A stretch of 64,000 nt of DNA from an uncultured Clostridia bacterium (lineage in GTDB: Bacteria; Bacillota; Clostridia; Oscillospirales; Ruminococcaceae), in NCBI GenBank assembly GCA_947089135.1, contig CAMUJF010000003.1:1-64000 (forward strand), given 5' to 3'. Of this stretch, positions 9,418 to 17,869 are shown piece after piece. The position numbers and the translations under genes were made by a program. Each line of letters opens with the position of its first letter. Position 1 is the stretch's first letter. The notes below the pieces were generated by a model, which searched no databases, was not told the origin of the DNA, and worked only from the letters and a program-made list of their open reading frames with translations.

Positions 9418-10041
9418 TTATCTTATAAAATTTGTAAGTACCTTTTTATTTTCGGGAGCGGGTATGCCGTTCTGTTTTCCGAGTTCGATACACTTCAGCA
9501 GCCATGCCATATTTTTACCTATATCGTACATTGTCATCAGACCTTCCTTGTCCTGCTGTACGCCTTCGGGTTCGCCGCCGTTTCCGTACACGTGATTCCA
9601 GTATGTGGAAGATACTATCGGCATGGAGCATATAGTAAAATACTTATTGATAACGTCCATTGAAGCCGTGGTACCGGCTCGTCTGGCGCTTAAAACCGCA
9701 GCAGCCGGCTTGAAAAAGAAATTTTCTTTTCCCGAATAGAACGCTCTGTCCATAACTGTGAGCAGCCTTGCGCTTGGGTGAGCGAAATATACCGGAGAGC
9801 CAAATACAAAACCGTCGCACTCCTTGGCTTTTTCAGCAATTTCTACGGCAACGTCGTTAAAAGCGCATTTTCCCGTTTCTTTGCATTTTCCGCAGGCAAT
9901 ACAGTCCGGCAGCGGAGCATTTCCGATAAAAAAGATTTCCGTATCCACGCCCTCTTCATTAAGAGCGCGTGATACCTCTTCCAGTGCTGCATTAGTACAT
10001 CCGTTTTTTCGTGAGCTTCCATTAACAAGTAAAACTTTCAT
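9418..10041 (-). CDS. Flavodoxin-like NAD(P)H-dependent FMN oxidoreductase
   Basis: The 207-residue protein begins with the FMN phosphate-binding loop NGSSRKNGCT and continues with a GSPVYFAHPSA segment, typical of the NADPH-dependent FMN reductase and iron-sulfur flavoprotein family. Cysteines at 47, 50, 53 and 59 form a compact cluster that in this family can bind a [4Fe-4S] centre. It probably acts as a cytoplasmic electron carrier or reductase; the substrate is unknown. AGGAGG lies six bases before ATG. It begins 35 bases after the LacI-type regulator and is likely in the same transcript. Confidence 0.88.
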   Translation of the reverse strand: MKVLLVNGSSRKNGCTNAALEEVSRALNEEGVDTEIFFIGNAPLPDCIACGKCKETGKCAFNDVAVEIAEKAKECDGFVFGSPVYFAHPSARLLTVMDRAFYSGKENFFFKPAAAVLSARRAGTTASMDVINKYFTICSMPIVSSTYWNHVYGNGGEPEGVQQDKEGLMTMYDIGKNMAWLLKCIELGKQNGIPAPENKKVLTNFIR

Positions 10042-10076
10042 GGTCGTCCTCCTGTTGTAAATTATTTTTATTTGTT

Positions 10077-11081
10077 TTATTTTGTGTACTGTCCCGATGA
10101 TTCACGTTCGATTATCTTGTAAGGCAGCTTTATTTTTTTGTTGGACTTTGTTCCGCTGTTAATATTTTCTATCAGCTCTGTGACCACAGTTCTGCCGATA
10201 TCGTAGCATGGCTGCTCAACGGTGGTTATGCCGGGGGTGTACATCCAACTGAGGAGTATATTATCAAAGCCGCATACCGATATGTCGCTGCCAATAGAGT
10301 AACCCTCTGAAATGGCCTTTTTTACCACGCTTGCGGCAAGGATATCCGATATGCAGAATATAGCCGACGGAGGCTCGGAAAGCGACATAAAGTGCTCAAA
10401 TGCCTTTATTCCGTGACTGAAATCGTACGTGCCGCGGTATATGTAATCTTCGCGCAGTTCAATTCCGTTTTCACTTAAAGCACGCTTATAGCCCTGTTCG
10501 CGGTCATAGGAGGACAGCGAGTTGACAGTAGTTGAAACCATTCCTATCCTTGTGTGTCCCATTCCTATCAGGCAGTTTACAGCGGCAAATGCTCCGCCCT
10601 CGTCATCGACCGTAACGGTAAGCACGTCAGCGCCCTCCACACGTTCGCAGCAGAGAGCGATATGGTGCTGTTTGTTCAGGTCGGTAAGAGTTTGCACATC
10701 GAGCCGCGTACCCAAAAGTATAGCCGCGTCAGCAGTTCTTTTAAAAAGCATATCCAACAGCCGCATTTCAATATTATAGGAACTGTTGGAGGTACTTAAA
10801 AGTATATCGTATCCATGCTCCGAAGCAGCGTTCTGCATTCCCTTGATGATATCGCTGTAGAATGTCTGCTCTGTTGAGGGAATTATAGCAAGGATTATAT
10901 TTGTTTCCCGTTTTCTGAGATTTCTTCCCAAGAAGTTGGGACTGTAGCCAAGCTCTCTTATAGCGTTGTTGACATTTTCCGCAGCGGAAGCGGAGACAGC
11001 CGCGCTGTTGTTCAGGACGCGGGATACCGTGGCGACAGATACCCCCGCCGCCTTTGCAACGTCTTTTATAGTAACATTCAT
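10077..11081 (-). CDS. LacI-family transcriptional regulator
   Basis: The N-terminal helix-turn-helix (TIKDVAKAAGVSVATVSRVLN) and hinge are followed by a periplasmic-binding-protein-like sensor domain, giving 334 residues, the normal LacI length. Such proteins repress sugar genes and release DNA when they bind an effector. The start at ATG 11081 puts the HTH at the N-terminus; the longer frame to 11117 is less likely. The flavodoxin-like gene follows directly, but no sugar gene is adjacent, so the regulon is unknown. Confidence 0.93.
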   Translation of the reverse strand: MNVTIKDVAKAAGVSVATVSRVLNNSAAVSASAAENVNNAIRELGYSPNFLGRNLRKRETNIILAIIPSTEQTFYSDIIKGMQNAASEHGYDILLSTSNSSYNIEMRLLDMLFKRTADAAILLGTRLDVQTLTDLNKQHHIALCCERVEGADVLTVTVDDEGGAFAAVNCLIGMGHTRIGMVSTTVNSLSSYDREQGYKRALSENGIELREDYIYRGTYDFSHGIKAFEHFMSLSEPPSAIFCISDILAASVVKKAISEGYSIGSDISVCGFDNILLSWMYTPGITTVEQPCYDIGRTVVTELIENINSGTKSNKKIKLPYKIIERESSGQYTK

Positions 11082-11129
11082 AAAGCCGCCGTTTCCTTTC
11101 TGTAAAAAATGTAACAAATATCTATAATA

Positions 11130-11158
11130 ATTTTACAATACAGCGCAGATGATTTCAA
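11130..11158 (-). promoter_or_regulatory. Promoter of the LacI-type regulator
   Basis: TTGAAA and TAAAAT are spaced by 17 bases, about 50 bases before the start codon. Confidence 0.6.
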
Positions 11159-11222
11159 TTGGCAAATTGTCTAAAAAATGGCAGTTGTTTTATATATGGC
11201 ACAAACCGAGCAGTACGATTTA

Positions 11223-11699
11223 CTATACAATTTTTTCGTCGTCCGAAAGTTTTTTGGAAAGATTTTCCGCTTTTAGGCGGCGTTTTTCGTTTCGTTTTGT
11301 AACATTTTTTTCGTCCAGATAGTTAAAAACAGTTAGCGCAAAGAGCAGTATTGTGACTATTACCGTAAGCAGATGTCTTTCCGCAAGAGGTTCGGTGTCC
11401 GTTTTTGGACGCAAAGTATTTGGAATGGAATAAATTCCCGAAACCGCATATATGTAGCAGGCTGTACCGATAATGTTAAAGATCAACGGTATCCATACTT
11501 TTTTAAAGCAGGCGATAACGGTTCCCGCAATGAGGAGAGCAGAGCTTATCAGCAGCGCGGTACCGCATTTGCGGAAAATATCGGATGCTGATTCTACCAT
11601 AAATGCAAGTGCAAATCCTCCCGCTGAGTTCAGACAAAGAGAAATCACCGCCGCAGCGGCAATACATAAAAATACAGTAACAGTGCGCGCTTTTTTCAT
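11223..11699 (-). CDS. Unknown small membrane protein, four predicted segments
   Basis: This 158-residue protein has hydrophobic stretches near residues 6-25, 45-65, 70-90 and 110-130 and ends in a basic/acidic cytoplasmic tail (KRNEKRRLKAENLSKK). It resembles many small clostridial membrane proteins of unknown role. The start at 11699 has AAAGGA nine bases upstream; the longer frame to 11741 reads through the promoter region. It is transcribed away from spoIVB. Confidence 0.65.
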   Translation of the reverse strand: MKKARTVTVFLCIAAAAVISLCLNSAGGFALAFMVESASDIFRKCGTALLISSALLIAGTVIACFKKVWIPLIFNIIGTACYIYAVSGIYSIPNTLRPKTDTEPLAERHLLTVIVTILLFALTVFNYLDEKNVTKRNEKRRLKAENLSKKLSDDEKIV

Positions 11700-11962
11700 T
11701 ATAACATATCCTTTCGGAAAATAATATATATAGTATACCACAAAAGCCGAAGCAAATGCAAGTACGGAAAACGATTTTCTATTTTCGACATGTTATTTTA
11801 ATCTTTGGGTGTAAAATAACGAAATAAAAAACTCTGATAAATGAAGTTAAAATGCGAATAGTAATAAAGTCGGCGGCGGGTGAAAACCGTTTTGCCGGAG
11901 ATCGTCGGAAAGGAGAGTTTTGTTTCCCGAAGGTTCCGAAGGCGAAATAAAGCGTATAAAAA

Positions 11963-13195
11963 ATGAAGAAAATTATCAAAATTACGGCAGTTTTAATAAA
12001 CATACTCATTGCGGCAGTTCTGGGGATCATAATTTATTATAACACGGTTTTGCCGAATAATTATTACATTACCTCCGGCAGCGAGCTGAAGCTTTCGGAA
12101 ATTATTGAAACTATTCCCTGCACCGGGATTCCCGTAAAAAATGCAGTTGCGGTCGAAGCTGGGAAAAGCAGCGTCAAAAAAGCTGAACTGAAGCTGCTGG
12201 GCATTATTCCGATAAAAATAGTTAATATTCAGGAAGTGGACGAGCCTATGCTGATACCCTGCGGAAATCCGTTCGGCATAAAGCTTCTTACCGACGGAGT
12301 GATAGCGGTGGAGGTAAGCGGTTTTGAAACGGCTTCGGGCTTCAGGTCTCCCGCGGCGGACGCAGGCATTAAAACGGGCGATATAATCAAAACGGTAAAC
12401 GGAAAAAAAGTTATGTCAAACGAGGATATAGAGAAAATTATTTCCGAAAGCGGAGGAAAGTCGCTTTCTTTTAATCTTATGAGGGACGATAAAAATCTGA
12501 TACTGAATGTAGAGCCGCAGCTTTGTTCCGCAGACGGTTCATATCGGGCGGGACTCTGGGTCAGGGACAGCTCGGCGGGAATAGGTACGGTGACGTTTTA
12601 CGATCCGGAAACCGGAGTTTTTGCAGGACTGGGACATCCTGTCTGCGATGTGGACACCGGAAGTATTCTCCCTCTTTCCGAGGGCGAGGTGGTCGATGTA
12701 AGCGTAAACGGAGTAAAGCGTGGAGCTGCCGGAGCGCCGGGTGAGCTAATGGGAAGCTTTTCCTCACTTGCGGCTATAGGTTCGCTGGAGCTAAACTGCG
12801 CCGACGGACTTTACGGAGTTATGTCCTCTTTCAGTTCCCAAAACGAGGCTGTTCCTTTGGGAATGCGCCAGGAGATCGAAACGGGAGAGGCGTATATCTA
12901 CACAACTGTGAGCGGTACTCAGCCTAAAATGTATAAAATTGTCATTGAAAAGATAGACCTGCATGATACAAAGGGCAGCAAAAATATGATAATACGCGTT
13001 ACCGACAAAGAACTGCTTGAAAAAAGCGGCGGAATAGTTCAGGGAATGAGCGGAAGTCCCATTATCCAGAACGGAAAGCTTGTAGGAGCTGTCACACACG
13101 TTTTTGTCAACAATCCTGCAAAAGGGTACGCAATATTTGCGGACACCATGTATGAATGCTCGGAAAAAGTACTGAAAACGAAAGCTGCCGCATAA
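11963..13195 (+). CDS. spoIVB: SpoIVB-type sporulation serine peptidase (S55)
   Basis: An N-terminal signal anchor (about residues 5-25) is followed by a PDZ domain (about 110-180) and an S55 peptidase domain. The catalytic candidates are H225 in GLGHPV and S365 in GMSGSPI, in the right order and spacing. In Bacillus, SpoIVB is made in the forespore, exported to the intermembrane space, and triggers sigma-K activation. The 410 residues match the family. There is no strong ribosome site before the ATG. In many Firmicutes spo0A follows spoIVB; here a DUF4349 gene does. The 264-base upstream gap contains a G/C-rich region (11870-11930) that may fold. Confidence 0.92.
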   Translation: MKKIIKITAVLINILIAAVLGIIIYYNTVLPNNYYITSGSELKLSEIIETIPCTGIPVKNAVAVEAGKSSVKKAELKLLGIIPIKIVNIQEVDEPMLIPCGNPFGIKLLTDGVIAVEVSGFETASGFRSPAADAGIKTGDIIKTVNGKKVMSNEDIEKIISESGGKSLSFNLMRDDKNLILNVEPQLCSADGSYRAGLWVRDSSAGIGTVTFYDPETGVFAGLGHPVCDVDTGSILPLSEGEVVDVSVNGVKRGAAGAPGELMGSFSSLAAIGSLELNCADGLYGVMSSFSSQNEAVPLGMRQEIETGEAYIYTTVSGTQPKMYKIVIEKIDLHDTKGSKNMIIRVTDKELLEKSGGIVQGMSGSPIIQNGKLVGAVTHVFVNNPAKGYAIFADTMYECSEKVLKTKAAA

Positions 13196-13294
13196 AATAT
13201 AGTGCGGCGCAATGTCGGCAGAAATGTTCATAAAATATTTACGAAAATTTCCCATAAAAATTCCCATGCCAAATCGTACAAATAAAAGAAGCGT

Positions 13295-13323
13295 TTGCAA
13301 TTTCTTTGCAGACATGGTATAAT
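13295..13323 (+). promoter_or_regulatory. Promoter of the DUF4349 lipoprotein gene
   Basis: TTGCAA and TATAAT are separated by 17 bases, 28 bases before the start codon. This suggests vegetative expression independent of spoIVB. Confidence 0.75.
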
Positions 13324-13350
13324 TAAAAAAATGGCAGGGGAGACGTTCAT

Positions 13351-14490
13351 ATGAAAAATTTATCAATATCAAAGCTTTTAATACCGGCGATCATGTCAGT
13401 ACTCATACTTGCAGGGTGCTCGGCAAGCGATGAACAGCGTTATTTTAGCGACGCCGTCAATGGCGTAAACAACAGCAAGTCCGATTCATACGATTACGGA
13501 GTTGTTACAACAACGGCGGCAAGCTACGATTATTACATGGACGAAGCCGAAACGCCTGCCGCTGAGGCGGCTTCCTCGGACGAGGTCAAGTCCCTTGAGA
13601 ACGATGCCATACAAAAGGAAATGCTTGTTTACTCCTGCAATATGGTTGTGGATACGCTGGATTTTGATACGTCCCTGAACAGCTTCAAGAATACGCTTGA
13701 AATGTACGGCGGATTTGTTGAAACAGAGAATTTCAGCGACGGCGGAGGCGGCGGACGCTGGTATTACGAAAACGAGGAAAAATGGAAGTCCTACAGCGCG
13801 ACAGTAAGAATACCCAGCAAAAACTATGACACGTTCTGCAATTCCGCCGGAGGTCTGGGAGATCTCAGAAACAAGACCTCCAACGTGGAGAATCTCAGTC
13901 AGGAGTACAGCGATCTCTCAACTACTCTTGAAATTTACGAAGCAAAAGAACAACGGTACATAGATCTACTGTCAGATATTACCGAGGACGAATATGCCGT
14001 TGCAATTGAAAAAGAGCTTACCGAAATACAGATACAAATTGCCAACATCAAGACCCGTATGAACCGTATCAGCACGGACGTTGCATACTCTTACGTATAC
14101 TTTACTCTGAACGAGGTCAAGGAGTACGTCTCCGAGCCTGTGAAGACAGATACCTTTTTAGACCGTCTGGGCAATACTTTGTCTAATGCGGGAAGCGGCT
14201 TTCTTGTTTTTCTGGAGGGACTGCTTTTCTTCTTGATCTATACCGTTCCGTATCTGATTCTAATCGGCATTGTGGTTTTTGTTATAATCAGAATTGTAAG
14301 AAAGCGCAGAGCGAAAAAGCTTGCGAGAATGCAGGCTCAGAGAGAGCAGCATGAAAAACAGGCTGCGGAAAACGCTAAGAATCAGGCTTCAAACGCTGCG
14401 GACAGCGTGTCCCCATATGCGGAGCAAAAGCCGGTCGATACCGAAAACAAGGAAGATTCCGATGCCGAAAGCGGCGATAATAAGTCTTGA
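13351..14490 (+). CDS. DUF4349 lipoprotein with C-terminal membrane segment
   Basis: The protein starts with a lipoprotein signal peptide ending in the lipobox LAGC (Cys at about residue 23). A low-complexity linker, the DUF4349 domain with a coiled coil (about 185-245), one membrane helix (about 280-315) and a charged cytoplasmic tail rich in Lys, Gln and Glu follow. DUF4349 proteins are surface-anchored and their role is not established. A Gly-rich run (DGGGGGR) lies in the extracellular domain. AGGGGA precedes the ATG. Length, 379 residues, is normal for the family. Confidence 0.88.
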   Translation: MKNLSISKLLIPAIMSVLILAGCSASDEQRYFSDAVNGVNNSKSDSYDYGVVTTTAASYDYYMDEAETPAAEAASSDEVKSLENDAIQKEMLVYSCNMVVDTLDFDTSLNSFKNTLEMYGGFVETENFSDGGGGGRWYYENEEKWKSYSATVRIPSKNYDTFCNSAGGLGDLRNKTSNVENLSQEYSDLSTTLEIYEAKEQRYIDLLSDITEDEYAVAIEKELTEIQIQIANIKTRMNRISTDVAYSYVYFTLNEVKEYVSEPVKTDTFLDRLGNTLSNAGSGFLVFLEGLLFFLIYTVPYLILIGIVVFVIIRIVRKRRAKKLARMQAQREQHEKQAAENAKNQASNAADSVSPYAEQKPVDTENKEDSDAESGDNKS

Positions 14491-14522
14491 GAAAAATATT
14501 TTATAAAATTTCCAAAAAACTA

Positions 14523-14551
14523 TTGACAAATAGATTTTTATATTGTATAAT
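14523..14551 (+). promoter_or_regulatory. Promoter of the tRNA cluster
   Basis: A consensus TTGACA and TATAAT pair with a 17-base spacer ends 33 bases before tRNA-Val, the strong form expected for stable RNA genes. Confidence 0.85.
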
Positions 14552-14584
14552 AAATATCGCCGTTGAAAATCTCGGCGGCGATTC

Positions 14585-14660
14585 GGGAGCATAGCTCAGC
14601 TGGGAGAGCATCTGCCTTACAAGCAGAGGGTCATAGGTTCGAGCCCTATTGTTCCCACCA
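14585..14660 (+). tRNA. tRNA-Val (anticodon TAC)
   Basis: A complete cloverleaf with a seven-base acceptor stem (GGGAGCA with TGTTCCC), anticodon loop CTTACAA, a GTTCGA T-loop and encoded CCA. It is the first gene of a four-tRNA cluster. Confidence 0.97.
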
Positions 14661-14662
14661 TA

Positions 14663-14680
14663 GGGACTTTTAAAAGTCCC
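14663..14680 (+). other. Perfect palindrome between tRNA-Val and tRNA-Asp
   Basis: GGGACTTTTAAAAGTCCC can form a nine-base-pair structure in the precursor transcript. It is followed by GGTTTT, so it could be a processing signal or a weak terminator. Confidence 0.5.
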
Positions 14681-14686
14681 GGTTTT

Positions 14687-14763
14687 GGCCCGATAGTTCA
14701 GTTGGTTAGAACGCCGCCCTGTCACGGCGGAGGTCGTGGGTTCGAGTCCCATTCGGGTCGCCA
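14687..14763 (+). tRNA. tRNA-Asp (anticodon GTC)
   Basis: A complete cloverleaf with acceptor GGCCCGA, anticodon loop CTGTCAC, T-loop GGTTCGAGTCC and encoded CCA. Confidence 0.97.
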
Positions 14764-14767
14764 TTAT

Positions 14768-14843
14768 GCGGATTTAGCTCATCTGGTAGAGCGCCACCTT
14801 GCCAAGGTGGAGGTAGCGGGTTCGAGCCCCGTAATCCGCTCCA
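14768..14843 (+). tRNA. tRNA-Gly (anticodon GCC)
   Basis: A complete cloverleaf with acceptor GCGGATT, anticodon loop TTGCCAA and encoded CCA. It follows tRNA-Asp by four bases. Confidence 0.97.
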
Positions 14844-14862
14844 TTTTTCTTTTAGAGAATAA

Positions 14863-14937
14863 GGCGCTATAGCCAAGTGGTAAGGCGTGGGTCTGCAACA
14901 CCCTGATTCCCCGGTTCAAATCCGGGTGGCGCCTCCA
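14863..14937 (+). tRNA. tRNA-Cys (anticodon GCA)
   Basis: A complete cloverleaf with acceptor GGCGCTA, anticodon GCA between short arms and encoded CCA. It is the last of the cluster. Confidence 0.97.
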
Positions 14938-14960
14938 AGCGGAGAGTTTCCGCTGACATG

Positions 14961-14996
14961 AAAGGTCATCTCATTAATAGGTGACCTTTTTATTTT
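14961..14996 (+). terminator. Terminator of the tRNA cluster
   Basis: AAAGGTCA pairs with TGACCTTT around a loop of about 12 bases and is followed by a T-rich run. Confidence 0.8.
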
Positions 14997-15065
14997 TAAA
15001 TTAACCGAAAGTTGAAGTCAATCGCAGGTTGTGTTTTAGGGGCTTTTCCACAAACATATATACGA

Positions 15066-15094
15066 TTGTTTTCACCTGTGTCATATGCTATAAT
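15066..15094 (+). promoter_or_regulatory. Promoter of the XRE/effector-binding regulator
   Basis: TTGTTT and an extended -10 (TGCTATAAT) lie 17 bases apart, 50 bases before the ATG. Confidence 0.65.
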
Positions 15095-15143
15095 CCCAAT
15101 AGAGCATAAAAGTATGCTTAAAAAATAATCGGGAGGAAAAATT

Positions 15144-15893
15144 ATGTTTGATCAAGTTGATTTCGGCAAAAGGCTAAGGGAGTTCCGTGAAAGGAAAAAG
15201 CTTACGCAAAAGGAGATTTCCGTAAAAATAGGAGTTTCCGAGCAGGCGGTTTCAAAATGGGAGAACGGAGTGTGTCTGCCTGACATTTACAATTTGAAGC
15301 TGCTTGCACGCGTTCTGAATGTTTCAGTCGATTGCTTGCTGGACACCGAAAACTCAGGCAGCGAAAAGTTGGTTGATACGATAAAGGTCGAGGGAGCGGT
15401 TTTTGAGATAGTTGAAAAGCCTGAGACCGTCTTTGCGGGAAAAATGTTTTATGCAAAGGATTTTACGGATATATCGGCTTTCAATTCGGCAATCGACGCT
15501 TTTGCGGCAGACGGAGAAGTTTCCGTATACGATATGATCGCAGACGCGGTACTTCCTGTCAGTGACATTCATTTGAGCGTGAATTTCTGGCTTAGCGAAA
15601 AGAAACGGGCATACGGCTTTGTGCGGGAGACTTCTTCGGACGTACAGCCTGAGGGCGTTGATACTTATAAAATGCCCGCTTCGCTGTATATACGCGCTCA
15701 TACCGACAGAGCCGCCGCACAGCTTCTGTCAAAGGAACAGTGCGAAATATGGGAGCTTTTCGCATATATTAGGGATTATTTCATGCCCGCTCACGGCTTT
15801 AAAATGGCAGAAAACGGTGCGCAGGAACTTGAGGTATTCGATACTGCCGAACATACATCAGGTTATGCATATATGCCTGTGCAAAGGCGTTGA
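15144..15893 (+). CDS. XRE-family HTH regulator with GyrI-like effector-binding domain
   Basis: Residues 1-65 form an XRE/Cro helix-turn-helix (KLTQKEISVKIGVSEQAVSKWENG). Residues 75-249 resemble the AraC effector-binding/GyrI-like fold, a domain that binds small amphipathic or toxic molecules. The combination suggests a one-component sensor of a drug or metabolite. GGGAGG precedes the ATG. The adaptor/permease pair starts 107 bases downstream on the same strand and is a plausible target, but this is inference. Confidence 0.85.
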   Translation: MFDQVDFGKRLREFRERKKLTQKEISVKIGVSEQAVSKWENGVCLPDIYNLKLLARVLNVSVDCLLDTENSGSEKLVDTIKVEGAVFEIVEKPETVFAGKMFYAKDFTDISAFNSAIDAFAADGEVSVYDMIADAVLPVSDIHLSVNFWLSEKKRAYGFVRETSSDVQPEGVDTYKMPASLYIRAHTDRAAAQLLSKEQCEIWELFAYIRDYFMPAHGFKMAENGAQELEVFDTAEHTSGYAYMPVQRR

Positions 15894-16000
15894 TTTGCAT
15901 CATATATCCGCATAAATTTTTTGCTTAATTGTTGTAATAAATTCTCCTTGAAATGGCACACTATTTTCAGTAACGTGCGAGATGTGAGAGGAGAATTATT

Positions 16001-16687
16001 ATGAAAAGCAAATTTAATAAGTTTGCCGTCGGAACTATCGCTGTATGCGGCTTAATGACGGTAGGACTGCTTGCGGCTCCGGGAATGGTTTTGAAAAGCG
16101 TTCCTACGGCGACGGTGGTCAAAGTGAAAAAGGTGGAACACGTTGATACCGTTTCGCTTTCGGGAACGATAATGAGAAATTTTACCAAGGAAGAAACATA
16201 CGTCCAGACCTATGTTTCCGAGCAGGATATAAGCAGGGTAGAGATAGGTCAGACCGCGGAAATAACCGGCGACGCTTTTCCCAGTATCGTGTATACCGGT
16301 ACGGTGGACAGGATATCTGACACGGCTTCAAAGGTGCAATTTGGGAACGTCCAGAAAACGGCTGTAGAGGTAAAAATAAAAATTGACAGTCCCGATGAAA
16401 CTCTGAAACAGGGCTACACTGCTTCGGTGAAACTCATAACCTCGGAACCGAGCACCATGAGTCTTGTACCTTATGAGGCTGTCAATCAGGACGATAACGG
16501 CGAGTACGTCTACATTCTCAGAGACGGTAAAGCTGAACGACTTTACATCGAAACCGGAGCTGAACTGAGCGGCGGCATAGAACTGAAAACCACTATATAT
16601 GACAGCGAAAAGATAATTACCGTGGACGAGCTTGTGGAAAACGGCGGAGCCGTTAAACTGGCGGAACAGGAGCATGACAATGACTGA
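16001..16687 (+). CDS. Short HlyD/MacA-type membrane adaptor
   Basis: The 228-residue protein has an N-terminal signal anchor (about 8-30) and beta-barrel segments like those of HlyD/MacA membrane fusion proteins (VSEQDISRVEIGQTAEIT; LKQGYTASVKL). It lacks the long alpha hairpin and lipoyl domain between them, so it is much shorter than the usual 350-400 residues. In Gram-positive bacteria such adaptors work with MacB-type permeases at the outer face of the membrane. GAGAGGAG precedes the ATG. Its last eight bases overlap the permease gene, indicating translational coupling. Confidence 0.83.
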   Translation: MKSKFNKFAVGTIAVCGLMTVGLLAAPGMVLKSVPTATVVKVKKVEHVDTVSLSGTIMRNFTKEETYVQTYVSEQDISRVEIGQTAEITGDAFPSIVYTGTVDRISDTASKVQFGNVQKTAVEVKIKIDSPDETLKQGYTASVKLITSEPSTMSLVPYEAVNQDDNGEYVYILRDGKAERLYIETGAELSGGIELKTTIYDSEKIITVDELVENGGAVKLAEQEHDND

Positions 16688-17855
16688 TATAATTCGCAGC
16701 GGATTCCGCTGTCTTTTCCGCAGCAAGCTCCGTTCTTTTCTCACTATCGCGGGAATAGCCGTGGGAGTTATGTCTGTAGTAGTGGTGTCCTCCATAGGCG
16801 AGATAGGGAAAGCCTCCATAAACAGCGAGCTTTCGGGCATGGGTATGGACAGTCTGGTGGTCTCCGTCCAGTCGGGAGCGGTAAACAAGCTTACCGAGGA
16901 GGAGCTTGACAGGATAAAATCCATTGATACCGTTGAAAACGCAATGCCGCTCATGAGCATTATCACAAACGGAGAAATAAAAAATGACAGAGTTACTGTT
17001 ATGGCATGGGGCGTGAACGAGGACGCTGACAATGTTATCGACCTTGAAGTGACGCACGGCAGACTGCTCAACAGGGGGGATATTCTCGAAAAGAATAATG
17101 TGTGCGTTATTGACGAAGCCATAGCTCTGGAGCATTATAAAAGGACAAATATCGTAGGGAAGAATATTACAATAAACATCGGCGGAATGCCTACGGAATT
17201 TGAAGTAGTGGGCGTAGTCAAAAACGGTGTAAACACTTTGCAGAATATGCTTGGAGGATTTATTCCCGACTTTGTGTATGTACCGTATTCCGTAATGCAG
17301 TCGAGTCTTGGCAGGGACAACTTTGACCAGATAACAGTAAAGCTTGAGGACGTTTCCCGAAGCGCAGAGACAGCCGCCGCAGTTGAGACTGTCCTTTCGG
17401 CTGACGGCAGCGATTTTTCCGTGGACAACTTACTCAGCCAAAAGGAAAAAATGAACAATATACTTTCCATAGCCACTGCCGCGCTTTCGGCAGTGGCGGG
17501 GATAAGCCTTGTAGTTTCGGGAATTTCCATAATGACTGTCATGCTTGTTTCGGTCAGCGAAAGAACCGGTGAGATAGGCATAAAAAAATCCGTCGGAGCG
17601 AGCCGCGGAGTTATTCTGACGGAATTTTTATTTGAGTCAGAGCTTATAACCATTATAGGAAGTATTGCCGGAATAGTTCTGGGCATTGTTATTTCCTCGG
17701 TAATATGCGCCGCTGTTGGAAGTCCCGCCGCGATGAATTTAAAGCTATGCGGTACTGTAATGCTCATCGCGCTGGCTGTGGGCGGCTGCTTCGGGGCATA
17801 CCCCGCCTATAAAGCTGCGTCCCTCAATCCCGTGGACGCATTAAGACGGGAGTAA
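16680..17855 (+). CDS. MacB/FtsX-type ABC transporter permease
   Basis: This 391-residue membrane protein has the MacB layout: an N-terminal membrane segment (about 20-42), a large extracellular MacB_PCD domain, then three membrane helices in an FtsX domain with the characteristic ERTGEIGIKKSVGASRG loop. It ends in ASLNPVDALRRE, as most MacB permeases do. ATG 16680 is chosen because AGGAG lies seven bases upstream; ATG 16674 is too close. The normal partner ATPase is missing: the next gene is on the other strand and the previous one is the adaptor. Confidence 0.92.
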   Translation: MTDIIRSGFRCLFRSKLRSFLTIAGIAVGVMSVVVVSSIGEIGKASINSELSGMGMDSLVVSVQSGAVNKLTEEELDRIKSIDTVENAMPLMSIITNGEIKNDRVTVMAWGVNEDADNVIDLEVTHGRLLNRGDILEKNNVCVIDEAIALEHYKRTNIVGKNITINIGGMPTEFEVVGVVKNGVNTLQNMLGGFIPDFVYVPYSVMQSSLGRDNFDQITVKLEDVSRSAETAAAVETVLSADGSDFSVDNLLSQKEKMNNILSIATAALSAVAGISLVVSGISIMTVMLVSVSERTGEIGIKKSVGASRGVILTEFLFESELITIIGSIAGIVLGIVISSVICAAVGSPAAMNLKLCGTVMLIALAVGGCFGAYPAYKAASLNPVDALRRE

Positions 17856-17869
17856 GAGACGCTGTAAGG

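Noticed and set aside
11860..11950. Possible riboswitch (glycine-like GGAGAG and CCGAAGGCGAAA pieces) before spoIVB
   Set aside because: The conserved 3' CTCAGG-type part is missing, so it does not match a known class.
14501..14764. Minus-strand ORF of 87 codons across the tRNA genes
   Set aside because: It is the antisense translation of tRNA-Val and tRNA-Asp, a known source of false proteins.
15050..15062. Single DnaA-box-like TTTTCCACA
   Set aside because: One imperfect copy without a cluster or nearby dnaA, so not an origin.
16328..17122. Minus-strand ORF of 264 codons under the adaptor/permease genes
   Set aside because: Low-complexity Ser/Thr/Ile composition typical of antisense frames.
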